A stretch of DNA of 64,000 nt from Lineus longissimus (lineage: Eukaryota > Nemertea > Pilidiophora > Heteronemertea > Lineidae), in the NCBI RefSeq assembly GCF_910592395.1, contig NC_088309.1, forward strand, positions 26,786,599 through 26,850,598, written 5' to 3'. Positions 31,001-43,100 of this stretch are shown piece by piece (the first letter of the stretch is position 1; every line of letters begins with the position of its first letter). The notes beneath the pieces are model-generated. The model made no database searches, was not told where the DNA came from, and saw nothing but the letters and a program-made list of their open reading frames with translations. The position numbers and the translations under genes were made by a program.

Positions 31001-34000
31001 GGCGGACGATGTGGTTGGGCCAACTTCTACTGGTGGCAGTCATCCTGTCCTACATGGTTTGTTTCCTGTTCATTCCAACTCCAACTAAATGGACCTGTGG
31101 CTTGATCAGATTCGGTGTCGGGGCCAGCTATTCAATGATCTACGCCGTCCTGCTGGTCAAACTCATGATCATCCTAAGCTCCAAAAGTATCGGTTACCTA
31201 AAGGGCGTCTACCAGGTCCTGATGTTCCTGTTCGCTTGGGCGGTTCAACTAGTCATTGATGCAGAATGGCTAATTCTTGTCCCAGCCAAGGCAGATGTAA
31301 TCGATGGCAAATGGCAGTGCGTCCATCAGACCTTAGTCCCAGGACAAGAACGGTTGTACACAGCCCATGTCATCTCGTTAATCTACTGCATGTTACTGAT
31401 CGTCGTCTGTACCTTCATTGCCATCCGAACCCACGGTATCACCACTAATCACCGAGAAGGCATCTTTGTCGGCCTGGCCGCTGGCTTCTCAGTCCCACTC
31501 TGGCTGGCTTGGATCCTTGTCGGACAACTCAACGGGAACAGGGCTTTCGAAGACCCCGCTCTAGCTTACGGTCTCTTCCTGACGGCGACCCTGGTCCTAT
31601 TTGTGATGTTCCTGCCCAAGGTCCGCCAGCTGAACACCCTTGGTGTTGAGGGCATCTACCTAGAGGATGACAAGGACGACGACGCGGATGTCTACGGGAG
31701 TGTCTTGTACGGTCCACCAAGCTACAAGAGCAACAGGGCAGGATCTGTCTACATGATAAACGGAGATACCTACGCTAACGTCAACCCAGCCTTCCTCAAC
31801 AACACCATCGCTTCTCAAAACGATTACTCTTCGGATCCAAGTAAGTTGAGCTGTATTTACCTTTTCATTGCAAATTTGCTACACTTTTTAAATCATTAGA
31901 TTTTAATCTCATCTCTCTTTCCGTGAACTAAACTGTACTTGGTTTGCATTTTTGGGATCCCTGTCCCCAAAGCATACGTGTCTCACCAACGCAAGGATTT
32001 AAAATTGCTTGTCTTCAGGTCAATGCCATCCCAGATTTTTCCTTGATTTGTAAATTAAAGGGGGACAATGGGCAGGAGCTCGCGGTCCAATAGCTGGGGA
32101 GGTGTCCAGGGTATGATATGCACAGTTAGGGAAATGGGTCAAATCTTACTTTGTCCCGATGTTGCAGTCTTAATGTCGCAGGGAAAAATGCACTTCACTG
32201 TTAGGTCCTACGTGGCGACGGATTAATGTATGGTTATAGAGGAACCATGACCTTCAACACCTTAGAGTTTCAAAGTGCATAATATAATTATTTGTCTCTA
32301 GGACACTCGCCTATGACATTTAAAACTGCTATAAACTGATAAAAGTGTTCTTCCGGCAAGTCATCGTTAATAACCATTGGGTGTAGTATGCCCCTCCCCT
32401 GCCGGGCAAGCGTTATAAGTGCCGAGTCATAAGTATAGGGTGAAACGCTCTGAAGATCACGATGCCTTCAAGTGTAATGAATGAATGCCGATGCACGAGG
32501 ATGAGATAGCACAGCTATCGGCGCCTTTATGAAACTTAATCTGCCAGCTGTCTCCTGCCTAAAGTCTCCCTTACTTACTACGCATCATTGCTCCAGTCGT
32601 ATATCCTGCACGTTTCGTTTTAGATTATTCCAACGTCAGAGAGATGCGCCAGAAGAGTATGTTTGTAGATTCAATGCGTTAATATCTTCCTAGATAGAAC
32701 TGAAAACGTAGCTCAGTCAAAATTGGTCAATTGACCAATTTATGGTTGTTTCGTGTTGGTCAACTACTGGCGACCAAACTCCTTGGCCAGTTGACAACTT
32801 TTTCAGTCAAACTACCGGCAGGATTCGTCAGTTTTCGACCTCAATAGTCAATTGACTAAGCTGTAGTTCAGTCAAAATGCGAAAAACCAAGAACAAATTG
32901 CATAAAAGTTTTTTTGTCGTCTTGTATTTTTGGGCCCTGCTTAGTGTGGATCATTTCATTGATTATGACATGGTTTCTGTAAATTATAAAATCCTTTTCA
33001 TGTAAATGTTTGATTTCGATGTACATGTAGTATCAATTATCAGTGTGGGGATTCGAACAGCCGCCGGCAGATGCTTCTTTCCAAGAATGATAAATCTTAT
33101 TTCTGGCTCTGCCGAGAAACATGATTTTGCTCTGTTTTTTCACTTAAAGCTGAACTGTATGCACAAAACCAGAGCACCCCATGCGGTAATAGTAAGAAAT
33201 TCAAACGACCGAAAGGCCCTTCTGAATACGGTCTGAAACATGATAGACCTCCAATGCTTCGATGCGCTTGATTTCACAAACCAGCAAGCCGTGGGACGAT
33301 GCGGACCTACGCAGAGACTTCTGGAAGGAAAAAAATAAAACGGTCCTCTCATTGGGACTCGAACTCGAGATCTTATCCTCAAGGCCACTGGACTGCTTGA
33401 AATGCATGTCGTATTATACGCCTTTGTAGAATGTGCAAACATTTGTGTGTAATCTTTATTCAACATCTTTGAGCGGCTTCCAGTGGGCAACTGCAGGAAG
33501 AAAGTCATTTTTCTTCCCTGTGCATGATTATGTATGCGAGGTCTACGTTTTCTCTGAGCAATGTTCACCTTTGTCTTGGTATCTTCTTCTATTACATGTA
33601 CTTGAGGAAATTTCTGGTTCATCTCTCAAAAATAAAGCATAATCGCCATTCATATAAGATATATTTGCTGTCAGCAGGTCACAAGGAAGCCCCCCTATCA
33701 CAGACGGTTAGAGCGTTCGTATTCTGAGCCCGAGTTCCCGGGTTGGAATCCCTGGAGAAGATTTTGATTTTTTTTCTCTTCCATAATTTCTCTTCCATAA
33801 TTCTCCGAGACATGTAGCATCGTCATGTGGCTTGCTGGTTTGTGAAATCAAGCGCATCGAAGCATTGGAGGTCTATCATGTTTCAGGCCGTATTCAGAAG
33901 GGCCTTTCGATCGTTTGAATTTCTTACTATTGCCGCATGGGACGCTCTGGTTTTGTGCATGCAGTTCAGCTTTAACCATTTTGACTACCTTCACCACAGA

Positions 34001-35845
34001 TGCAGTCTAACAATAACGGAGCATTGCTGGATTCACATAGAACTAATTGCTCTTCTGACTGACAAACTTATATCATGCCTTACACGGGTGACGTTTGTGT
34101 CTGTTTCCGTTTTTGAGTGTTTACTCTGATTGTTTGGGAACACTGATAGATATCGAGATATATATAATGACACTTTCTGGCTTTTTTCAATTATGAAAAG
34201 TCATGGCCTCTCTGTAGCTATCTATTGTATAGAAACACTGAAATATGGGAAATACCCACAGATGTTACACCGGTACCGCTGATCCAATCTGGGTTTGGTA
34301 TTCGACCGAAAAGACAGGTACGAAATTTCATGACACCCAGCATTGATTGTACAAGGCGTTTTCTGCTGTAAATTTGTAAAAATATGCCCGAAGCCCGGCT
34401 GGGACCCCCTGAATAATGCCTGAAACCCTGGGACTGGCAATTGAGTAGTTAAGATTCGTAGACATTATTAGCTTTATGGAATAGGGGTGGTGAGATGCAC
34501 AGGTAATAGGGGTAGTATCAGTGCGGTAGTAGATCCAGCTCTGTATTTGTGGGATGTTCTCTGGTTGTGCTGTCCATGCAGGTTCGGAGGCAGTGGACGT
34601 ATCGAGAATTGCGGGGTTTTCGGTCGAAAAGCTAACCCAAATATCCACAAGCATTCTGCTGATTGATGTGCTGTGACATTATGACCAGGGTGTAAAGTTG
34701 TTCGAAGCAAAAACTGTACATAGGCTGACAGCTATAAATATAAATACAATGCTTCTAAAGGTTAGTCACCGCCTAATGCCGAAAAAGCATCGCTCGTAAC
34801 TCTCTGATGCACCCATATGATAGGAATGTCGCAATTGGGCCAATTAAAAAGGGCTAGCTTTTCAATGTGGTGCTCTTTCATGCTCCCTTTGACCACTTGT
34901 GTTATGTGATGATTCCGAAATATAGCCAGGGCAATCATTTCACTATCAGAACATTATGAAAGACACGACCCTTTCGCACTGTAAAGTCACCATGGAGCTA
35001 TCGCAATTTTCAACGCGTCGGCGACAGGTAGCGTTGTGTCTCCAGCTCCTGGCTGATTGACCAGTACTAATCTACAATATATCACTCTTCCATCCATTTT
35101 CAGACTCTTTGTATCTGCGTCACCCAAGGAGCGCCAAGGGTGGATCAGTGTACAGATCCACGGGGAGTATGTATGGTACTCTTGGGGCAGGCAGCAAGGT
35201 CCTCAGGCCAACCAGAGACTTGACAGGGCACTTCCCTCTCAACAAGAAGGCTCAATCTGAGTACGGTTATGCTACCACCAAGACCGTCAAAAGTGAAAGG
35301 TCTATCAAGACTCATGGGACCTTAAAACGTAAGTAGTCCGTCATTTACATCATGATGTACATTACCCCCCCCCCCCCCCCCCCGTAATTGATAAACTGAT
35401 GAGTGATAGTGACATGGGTCTTTTCGAAAATCAGCCGAGGACAAAGACGCTGTGCATGGAGAGACATCTTCAGGAGTCATGTTGAACTAAAGCGTCTCAA
35501 ATGAGCTGTCTTGGGAGAGACTGAATGTGACAGCAAGAAGTGTCTTTGTGAGATATGAATTGGGTGACATGAGACGATGTCCAAGTCTCAAATGTCTTGG
35601 TGAGACATCCAAGTCTTAAACGTCTTGCTGAGACATCCTATTTAAAAAAACACGTGGGATAGACACGTATTGGAAAACATCCATTAATTTCTATTACTGT
35701 CTCCCAGGACGCTTTCTGTGCTGGGGAGACATCTTTGAAAAGTTATGAACATGTCTGTTATTGAATATACGTCTATGATGTTCATTTACCTATGCACTTT
35801 CTGGTTTCAGGTGCTCACTCCCTTACCGACCTAGGGGCTTTGTAA
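27190..35845 (+). CDS. Receptor gene C: single-VFT class C GPCR, Boss/GPRC5-like 7TM
   Basis: Exons: 27190-28035, 28371-28564, 28781-29001, 30003-30259, 30640-31840, 35104-35328, 35811-35845; 2979 nt, 992 residues, frame kept. Signal peptide MKAVLLCLAILVFDQTSAQS, one mGluR-like flytrap, three-Cys linker CDYLCKVC, 7TM, long tyrosine-rich tail ending AHSLTDLGAL-stop. Start chosen at 27190: CCTTTCAG abuts it and it opens the signal peptide; an in-frame ATG at 27154 would lie in the leader intron. Pocket: VSSTQSYL (Thr kept), VASDTKQ (Asp kept), SSSMMGKSM (Tyr replaced by Met), YSTDAWD (Asp kept). TM6-TM7 (LWLAWILVG...FEDPALAYG...FLPKVRQL) recalls Bride-of-sevenless/GPRC5 as well as mGluRs. The end of the fourth exon is uncertain: GAG|GTGCTC at 30259 and CAG|GTTTTC at 30274 are both in phase. 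The 3.3 kb intron 5 is full of repeats. Confidence 0.83.
28371..30259 (+). CDS. Gene C exons: VFT lobe 2 and return strand
   Basis: Three exons (28371-28564, 28781-29001, 30003-30259). GSFTWYSTDAWDLDKL carries the Asp318-equivalent. MDNPWFDRFWEEKFEC matches the RNPWF helix. IQAVNAVVKGLEIKRAEICG matches the mGluR INAIYAMAHGL region. The third ends IQDASTWEE (or at GQ if the later donor is used). Confidence 0.75.
28605..28628. repeat. Microsatellite (ACCTACAT)3
   Basis: Three perfect 8-bp units directly after a gene C donor; intronic. Confidence 0.9.
29040..29640. repeat. Degenerate ~20-bp minisatellite in gene C intron
   Basis: Many imperfect copies built on GGGTGTGCCATGTCTCTACTG. Units vary strongly in length and sequence, so the array is old. 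No exon is predicted within it. Confidence 0.75.
29651..29766. mobile_element. Palindromic MITE, copy 1
   Basis: About 116 bp with ~32-bp terminal inverted repeats beginning GGTGATATGAATAAAG. The right end read in reverse gives GGTGATATGAATAAAGACTA. A second copy lies at 37362-37491, with the same interior word TTTTGTACAGAAAGGC. No coding capacity. Confidence 0.8.
30640..31840 (+). CDS. Gene C exon: linker, 7TM and proximal tail
   Basis: 1201-nt exon. VMSYTQRGNLVPVVDRK closes the VFT; CDYLCKVC linker; Pro/Thr stretch with N-glycosylation sequons; TM1 (IWVIPLMILAGLGIFIVLCF), TM3 from CGLIRFGVGASYSMIY, TM4 (WAVQLVIDAEWLILV), ECL2 Cys (WQCVHQTL), TM5, TM6 (FSVPLWLAWILVG), TM7. Tail: DDKDDDADVYGSVLYGPPSY and MINGDTYANVNPAFLNNT. 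Phase-1 donor at A|GTAAGT. Confidence 0.87.
33140..33403 (-). mobile_element. tRNA-derived SINE, copy 1
   Basis: Reading the minus strand from 33403: tRNA-like head with a B-box (GAGTTCGAGTCCC), a short T-rich spacer, then a ~180-bp body running GGCTTGCTGGTTTGTGAAAT to GCAT...TTCAGCTTTAA. The body matches copy 2 at high identity in opposite orientation. Translated frames over the body are not genes. Confidence 0.75.
33685..33976 (+). mobile_element. tRNA-derived SINE, copy 2
   Basis: tRNA-like head from 33689 (A-box region CAGACGGTTAGAGCG, B-box GGGTTGGAATCCC), T-rich spacer, then the same body as copy 1 (GGCTTGCTGGTTTGTGAAAT ... CAGTTCAGCTTTAA). Head sequences of the two copies differ more than the bodies. 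Confidence 0.75.
35104..35845 (+). CDS. Gene C terminal exons: cytoplasmic tail
   Basis: Exon 35104-35328 encodes a basic, Ser/Tyr-rich tail (YLRHPRSAKGGSVY, TGSMYGTLGAGSK, SEYGYATTKTVKSERS). Exon 35811-35845 after GGTTTCAG adds RAHSLTDLGAL and a TAA stop. Both splice phases are 1, as at the end of gene A. Confidence 0.75.
35366..35383. repeat. Poly-C tract
   Basis: Run of about 18 C in a gene C intron; length may be affected by sequencing error. Confidence 0.85.
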
Positions 35846-36789
35846 ACTTGCCATTGTGAGAGACAGACTGGGAAAGCCCAACAAACAGAATCCATGACTG
35901 AAGCACAATCAATCAACATTCAAAAGCTTTTCATATAGTGGACACTTATATTAGCCCCTTACGAGCCCAGTTTCAGACAAGTTCATCCAATGTGGCTGCA
36001 TTTGGCACCACAGAGGGGTGAAGCTAAAATAATGAGATGACTGGAAATGATCTTGTTTGGAGGCTTCTGATCTCCATTTTCACGTTTGTTTCCCAGCCAT
36101 TTCTTTGGAGACAAGTACCTAGATAAGAATCTACCTCATGGTAGGATACATCAATCTTGTTGTAATATTCCGACTTACTCCATTTGATGCCTACCTGTTC
36201 TAGATTTATGTTATTGACAGAGTGTTTCCTATTTCAATGCCTTCATCGATTTTCTGATATCTGAAGGAACAACAGCCACTTTCAAATCCGTCCAATTTTG
36301 TATCATGGGTAGTTTGTAATATTATTGTATGTAGGTAGTTTTACTGAAAACTAACAGAAATATGCCTCTGAAGTCACGACAAAACTGACAGGTTGTGTAT
36401 GTTTGTGGGCTTGGCTGAGTGGTGTCACAACCTCAGCACAACCAGAGAGATGAAGATTGTGAAGCGGTCTTATAGCCAAATCGCAGTGCTCTTGAATTGA
36501 GTTGGGTAGTTATCAGACCAATTCAGGCCAACTTCTTTACCCTGAATCCAATACTCCTATTTGCTCCAGACACTCTGGATATGCGTCAGGACACAGGCCC
36601 CCACCATTGGCAAGAGTTGCGAAGTGGTTTTAGATAAGTGTACAGAACTTTAAAAATGATTTAGCATTGTATCATAAGGTAATAAGTGTATTTATCATGC
36701 AATATCTGTTGTTTTTTTTTGTCTGGTTGTCTTATCTAGAGAAAGAGCCGTGATCTGGTCATGTTGTTCTGGTAAGTAGGTAAGTCAAT

Positions 36790-37330
36790 AGGATCTTGCG
36801 TAGCGCAAAATGTGTCCTGCTCACAGTCGCTTTCACGAAAAGTACTGTTTACAGAGCAGGGTCTTCAGCCCCGTCTTGAAACTGGCCACAGTACCACTCT
36901 CACGCACTGAAGAGTCAAATGAGTTCCACATTCTGCAACCTGGACTGCAAACGTCCTACCCCCAGATGTGACCAGTCCATAACGTGGTACAACAGTCTGC
37001 CCTCCAATTCGGAATAAGATCCACCATTCACTTCCTAGCCTTGGTACATCGAGGACCAAAGCCTTTGACTGAATCCAGCTCTTGCTTGGCACCCAATGCA
37101 ATTCCCGAAGCACTGGGGTTATGATGGTCTTCGCGACGGGTATCCATCATCATGTGAGCCCACCATTCTGAACTAGCTGTAACTGGTGGATTAGACTGTC
37201 CCCTAACCCGGCAAGGAGACTGTTACAGTAGTCCAGTCTCGACACTACCATTGTCTGCACAATGAGCTTTGTAGCACTAGTTGTTAAGCGTTTCCTTACT
37301 CGCTCCATGTCCCTCACGTGAAAGGTCGAA
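36790..37330 (-). mobile_element. L2/CR1-like LINE 3' end, degraded
   Basis: Minus strand frames contain the hallmarks of the C-terminal part of L2/CR1-type reverse transcriptases: VSRLDYCNSLLAGLGDSLIH, LHWVPSKSWIQSKALV, VVPRYGLVTSGGRTFAV, RMWNSFDSSVRESGTVASF, then KTGLKTLLCKQYF and a stop. These lie in different frames with stops between, so the copy is dead and 5'-truncated. Confidence 0.8.
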
Positions 37331-37361
37331 TTTCACTATATTGTTAACCAGGGAACTCCTC

Positions 37362-37491
37362 GACATTGGCTGATATGAATAAAGTCTAGCAAATGCTTTT
37401 ACTTCAATTTTGTACAGAAAGGCTCAGTGTAAATGTACATGTAGTTTTAGATAAAAGCATTTGCTCGTCTTTATTCATATCACCCAATGTC
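37362..37491. mobile_element. Palindromic MITE, copy 2
   Basis: About 130 bp, GACATTGGCTGATATGAATA at the left and its near-perfect inverse at the right (ending CCAATGTC). Same element as 29651-29766, adjacent to the LINE relic. Confidence 0.8.
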
Positions 37492-37849
37492 TTATCGAAC
37501 AACACTCCAAGGTTTCCAACAGGTCCCTTCGAGACCTCAACACAAACATGGGCAACTGAACTGGGAGTGAGCCAATGTTTGGGGTGTCCTTCTACTCTCT
37601 ACACTCGTCTTTGTAGGGTTGCCTCTTAGTTTGTTGATGGTAAACAAGTCCTTGCACAGACAACGTTCCAAATTATCTGTCTGTGAATGCAGCGGTTACG
37701 CAGCCTGATTCACCTTGGCTGCTATATGGAGCTGGTTATCGTCTGTAAATCCATGGCGAGGGGTGGAGAATGAGTGAACCAACAGACACAAGGACCCAAA
37801 GTCTCCATGAAGGACACGATCAGGTGGTTCCACGGACAAAAGACGTGGA

Positions 37850-38005
37850 TGGTGGTTGTTCCTCCATGGATAACACTTTGACAATGATGACCTTGATGGT
37901 TGTGTCAGGGATGACACTTGGTGTGATTGTAATCTGGACCATGGTTGTCCCAGGGACGACACTTGATGTGACAGCGAAGATCTGAACCATGGCTGTTCCA
38001 GGGTT
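37850..38005. repeat. ~46-bp tandem repeat
   Basis: Three to four degenerate units of GGTTGTCCCAGGGACGACAC followed by TTGATGTGA..., ACCAT. No coding potential recognised. Confidence 0.65.
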
Positions 38006-40068
38006 GAATGCAAGAAGATTGTTCTGCCCTTATGTGCCTCACAGGTAATTCATCAGCACAAGTGATCATCGGTTTTAAGTCAAGAACTAGTGCAAGCATG
38101 TAGATTTTGACCATGGTTTATTGTAAATGCCAATAAATAATTACACAAGACAATTTATCATTAATGATACACATACACATACATGTACTTCCACAACAAG
38201 TTGGATACAAGCAAGGAAACTATATTCTACTGACCATGCAACACACATACATTATTCCTATGAAGACTTAGGACCAAAAAGTACACTTGCAGGTAATGAG
38301 AGAGGCATTCAACCGTCTCCGTGGGTTATCTAAGATAATGTTATGTATCAGATGCAGCAATGAGCTGCAGAACACAGAGACATTGATCAGAATAATGAAT
38401 GCTAACATCAGTTACAGCTTTGAAGTTTTAGATGGCAGCACTGAAAGTTTTCAAGCCCATTCCCACGTGTATGTTGCAGTGAATAAAATACATGCAATAC
38501 GGGAAATCTTATCACAAGGCTGAAACACAAAGCATTGAATCTAATAGGTGTAATCTAACCTTAGACATCACATCACATTAAAAAGATTATTTATACATTT
38601 TGAACCGGAAGCAGTTACAGTTAACAGGCTCTGCAAGGCCAATGTAATAGAAGTTCTGGACAACGAACAAGTTTCTAGTTCTAGCACAGTTAGCCATTAA
38701 ACAGAATAGCCATACAAATTTACGGTCAAGGTGATCATGAACCACAGAAGCAGTCTGTCTCATCAGATCTAATCTAAATGCATTGATACTTTCATTGCTG
38801 AAACAACTACTAATCCAAAATGACAACTACCAGTAGGCTACTGTAAACCACAAAATTTGCTAAAAGTCACTTATTCCTTGCAAAATTGTAATTTGTGTAT
38901 TTGCGAAACTAAAAACGCTTGCGAATATTTCATGCTATACCGATGTTGAAAACTTGCAGTTACTCCTCGTCAGTTTAGTTTCTTGGTACAGGACTTTGGC
39001 TAGACCACAATACAAAGAAAACGATGTCACAGATTATATTATATATTCAGACAGCACCTTGATTGTCTTTGTCTTGAAAATGTATCTAAAACACTCACTT
39101 CGATGTTAAAATTGAGCTAATTCACAACCCTGACACGATGACAACACCAAGTTTTATGAAGAGAAGAACACATGAGAACTCCAAAAAAGAATCTATCCAA
39201 TCTGGGAATTTCACAGTCAACTTGTAGTATTATAAGCAGGGTTCACATCAGCAAAGCACAAACAAATTTTGGAAAGATTATGACAGACGTCACACTAAAT
39301 TGGCAGTCAAGCATTATACAAAGGATATTAACATGTAGGTCAGATCTGGTTTGAACGCATCTTGCCATGATTTTGATACACTAACTACATGTATAAATGC
39401 AGTAGTTGTAACATGGCCACTAGGGTGGTTGGTAGGTGGTATCTGGTAACACAAGACAAGGATGTAACTTTACAAATGGTCATTTCTCGGGGTAGGCATT
39501 ATAGAACTATTTACAAGGTCATAGCAGGATGTTTAGCTTGAGATCAAATAGATATCTCAAAGGGAATGCATTTCGTGTTGGAATTGGTAGCAGCAGAACC
39601 CAAAAGAGGGTTTTGTCCAATGCCTCGTTCAAATCAAGCCGCCAGAATCTCTACCACACCAATACATCTATACAGAACTACAATGTAAGGTATTCTGAGC
39701 ATTTTTTCGAAAGTTTTTTTTCCAAAATGTGACAAGTCTGAAGAATGACTCAGTCAAATGGTTTTCTCAAAAGCATCTTCAAAATGAGTAGTAATAATCT
39801 GCTCTCAATTTTAAAAGTGTTTCAAAATTTTCCCAATTACACTAAATTTTGTAACAAAGGTAACTTCTGACCATTTATTCTGGCAGATCTGACACTTAGC
39901 AGACGACACATCATGGTAGCAACGAACCACCAAGTTTAATCTCAATGAAAATAAATAAGTCTGTCAATCTCATCCAACTAGCAGATTCTTCTTATTGTGC
40001 CATGTTTATCTGACAAGTCCTACATGAATCCATGTGATCCAATCCTGTAGCAATTCCTATCATGATGT

Positions 40069-40167
40069 TCACTTGTTGTCTATCTCAAAATGCTTGTAGA
40101 TGCTGGTGACATAGCCCATGACCGCCTGCCAGTCTGGTCGCTCCATCGCTGCCATTTCATTGATTGA
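40069..40167 (-). CDS. SPECC1L: Cytospin-like exon 5: end of CH domain
   Basis: 99 nt: [32 protein letters not shown] and a TGA stop at 40071-40069. Confidence 0.93.
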   Translation of the reverse strand, partial: SINEMAAMERPDWQAVMGYVTSIYKHFEIDNK

Positions 40168-43100
40168 CTGCAAAACATAAAGGTAAGCAAGGGCATATAA
40201 TGGGGGGGAAAGGCTAAAGTTGTCTGGCTTACAAGTCTCCTCAGATCAAAGATCAGCAACGATTCTGTTTAATTGCAAGTCATCTGGCCATCATCAAATT
40301 GACATGATGCAAAACACCAATCAAAAGCAATCTTGGCCAGTCATGAGTGTTTGTCTGAAACACTTACCAACAGTGGTGGTATCCCTATACTTTCTGCCGC
40401 CTTGAAAGCTAGTGTGAAGTTTCTTTTCTGAAAATGTGAAAAAAACATTTTTGAAACAAGCTGCACTGAGTCCATTACTGGTCTTGGGTTTGATTTGACC
40501 TTTGACCCAACCTAGAAGAGTAGAAACACTAAGTGAACATTCAACTTTGGCCTTAACTAATTTGACAGTGAAGTTTTTATACTCTGTAATTCTACAAAGA
40601 CAAAATAACTTCTCGTTACCAATTGGGCCAGAAGATGGCTCACCTTGTCGTGTGTATCCAACTCACTGTATGGTATTTTGTGGGGAAGATAGGAGTGCAT
40701 GATTGCACAGAATGCCAGGCCGTCGTTCCAACTGCTGCTAAAGTTGGTGATATCAATGTGCTGAAAAGAGAAGACCATTGGGATATTATTATCATTACTT
40801 CATTCAATCACTTCTATACGAAGGTATAATGCCTATGGGTTTCAACTGCTGCTCTCACACTTCAAGTCTGTAAATGAAATGGCAGGATCCTAAGGTTTGA
40901 TGAGAGACAACCATGTCAAATATAAGGCTGTTCATTTCTCATCACTGGAGTGGGTTCATTCTAAATTCATGCCCCCAGTACACTACTGTATGCTCATGGA
41001 TGTGCATTTATGATGACATGTATTGCACCCACTTGTATTGATTTCTGAAGCAGTTATATTGTGTGTGAGTGGATTGACGCAGAAATACTAAGCAAATCTT
41101 GGAATTTCATTAAGTATGCGCTGCAAAAAGCATGTTAAGGGTGTCCTACTAGTATAATACCGTAAAGAGAGGCATCGCAATACATGGAGGCTGACTCTGC
41201 TGCCTGGCTCCAACATTTTGGGGTTTACAGTATATCATACATTAATAGGACCCATAGGCACACAATTTTATCTTCTGTTGTTTACTACTACAGCTGACCT
41301 AGAGAGAAAATAATCACTTGGGGAAAAAATTCAACAGCAGAGCAACCGAATACCTGTACCCAACGTACAAACATACATGTACAAAACATGCAAGAATTAA
41401 TACATGAACTTTATAGGGAAACCATCATTGTTCAAATAAGACGGACTGTCTACTCTGCGGCAGGTGACACTAATCATCCTATTCGTCATCTTGCTGAGGA
41501 GATTGTTTGAACATGATGAAACATTACACCAACAAAAAAACTACGATAAAATAAACTTCTTTCATCGAATGGAGTGGCTTCTTTTCACCGTTGAGTCATT
41601 TTGGCCATCTGGACGGCAATAAGCGCTTAATACCACATGAAAGAAACATGAGAGCTAGGCAAAGACAATACACGGGAAAAACTGAAAGAGTAATTTTTGC
41701 AAGAGATAATGAAACAAAGGAGTTTGTTTCTTTGAAAACAGCACTGTTATTATATCATGGCTTTGGGTCAAAAGAAAATGATATCGTTGTTATGCAATAG
41801 GACAATACTTGTTAATATGTTGCCGGTGTTCTACTTCTACGTACCGAGTAATGTGCCGTTTTACTCTGACACCACTTGAGAAGAGCGTTTCGTTTGGATC
41901 CTCCTGTCTGCTTCACCAGGGTGGCCAGTGGGTCTTTACCTTGTTCTCTGAAAATGTAAGGCAAACAATGTCATTAGACTGGCTATGTAAAGTCTCAGAG
42001 AAGGAGTAGTGTAAGCTATGCCAACCATCACTAAATGTACCCTGTTTATAAAGCTGAGTTCTTGTATCAATAAAGGCGAGTTAACTACTACCGACTGGAA
42101 CTCTGTCTGGTCTGTTCACAGGCTAGTGCTACACTAGAAACTCCAAAAACGGTATCCTAAAATCACACTTGGGTATGAATACGAGACCCAGTTTCAAGTT
42201 AGAAGGTGAAGTCTTTCCTATAAACATCCACTGATGATCTCGCCAGGGGGTGAAATATCTACATGATGAAGGACATGATATCACACAATCCAGCAGCATG
42301 CCCCAGCCCCGCAAGCTGATCTTCAGATCCTCACGTCAGAATAATGCACTGGGAAGGCATTGCTTTGTACAAACTGGTGGAGTCGGATGAGGCATAACAA
42401 CAACATTTGGTCATCCTTGATTTATAGTACTAGTGGGGAACATAACGCAGCACCAGTCATGAATCTGAATCCCTGGGCCAATCTTTTGTAAGGCTGTTGA
42501 ACGGAGGTCAGGTCAGGTAGAAATGCAAGGAATATTTTACACCTAGCCTGGCATCTTTCCACAACGCAACTCTATCCTGTAGCCCAATGCATAAAATACC
42601 AACCCAGGCCGACACCAGAAAAGGTTTCAGTTGCAAACAGGACCCAGTTCACACTCGCAGCTTACCACCAACCAAATGCAGGTAAAAAATTGAACCACAA
42701 AAAAAACAGGGATCATCATGGTACCAAGAATCAAAACTGTCACCAAGGGAGAGAAAAAAATCCCCTAAATACATGTACCCTTCTCCAACATTCTTTTTTC
42801 ATTCACTTTTCAGAGCTGATACCTTGTGTCCAGTCTGGGGTAAGTCAAAACAAAATTCACAGTATCAATATCAAACGCATGACAAGGGCATACAGTGCCT
42901 GATACCTATTTTGATTTGAACTGTTAGTTAAAATGTTTCAACCCTGAGTTTCAAACAACCAAGCAACAAACATGCACCAAGTGTTGAGACGCAAACCTTT
43001 CAGCACCACAATCTAAGCTGGAACACAAATGACAGGCATTAGGTCCATGCAACTTTATCATGTTTATGAATAAGACTTTTTCTTTGGTAGACAGCATGAA

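Larger units (their letters stand above)
31841..35103. other. 3.3-kb gene C intron with SINEs and palindromes
   Basis: Bounded by a GTAAGT donor and TTTTCAG acceptor. 32710-32880 has repeated GTCAATTGAC/CAGTCAAA words including the 16-bp palindrome TTGGTCAATTGACCAA. Two inverted SINE copies follow (separate entries). 34000-35050 holds nothing recognised. Confidence 0.6.
35846..40068. other. Region between gene C and the cytospin-like gene
   Basis: Holds the gene C 3' end, a LINE relic, a MITE, a short tandem repeat and, from about 38.1 kb, probably the long 3' UTR of the minus-strand cytospin-like gene (a TTTATT at 38117-38122 is AATAAA on that strand). No gene recognised. Confidence 0.5.

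Noticed and set aside
33140-33622. 160-codon minus-strand open frame, with a similar plus-strand frame at 33827-34129
   Set aside because: Both are translations of the two SINE bodies; similarity comes from the repeat, not from a protein family.
33689-33760. tRNA gene candidate
   Set aside because: A/B-box-like text is present, but the cloverleaf is poor and it continues into a SINE body.
36865-37113. 82-codon minus-strand frame as a host gene
   Set aside because: It is a slice of the degraded LINE reverse transcriptase; neighbouring motifs fall in other frames.
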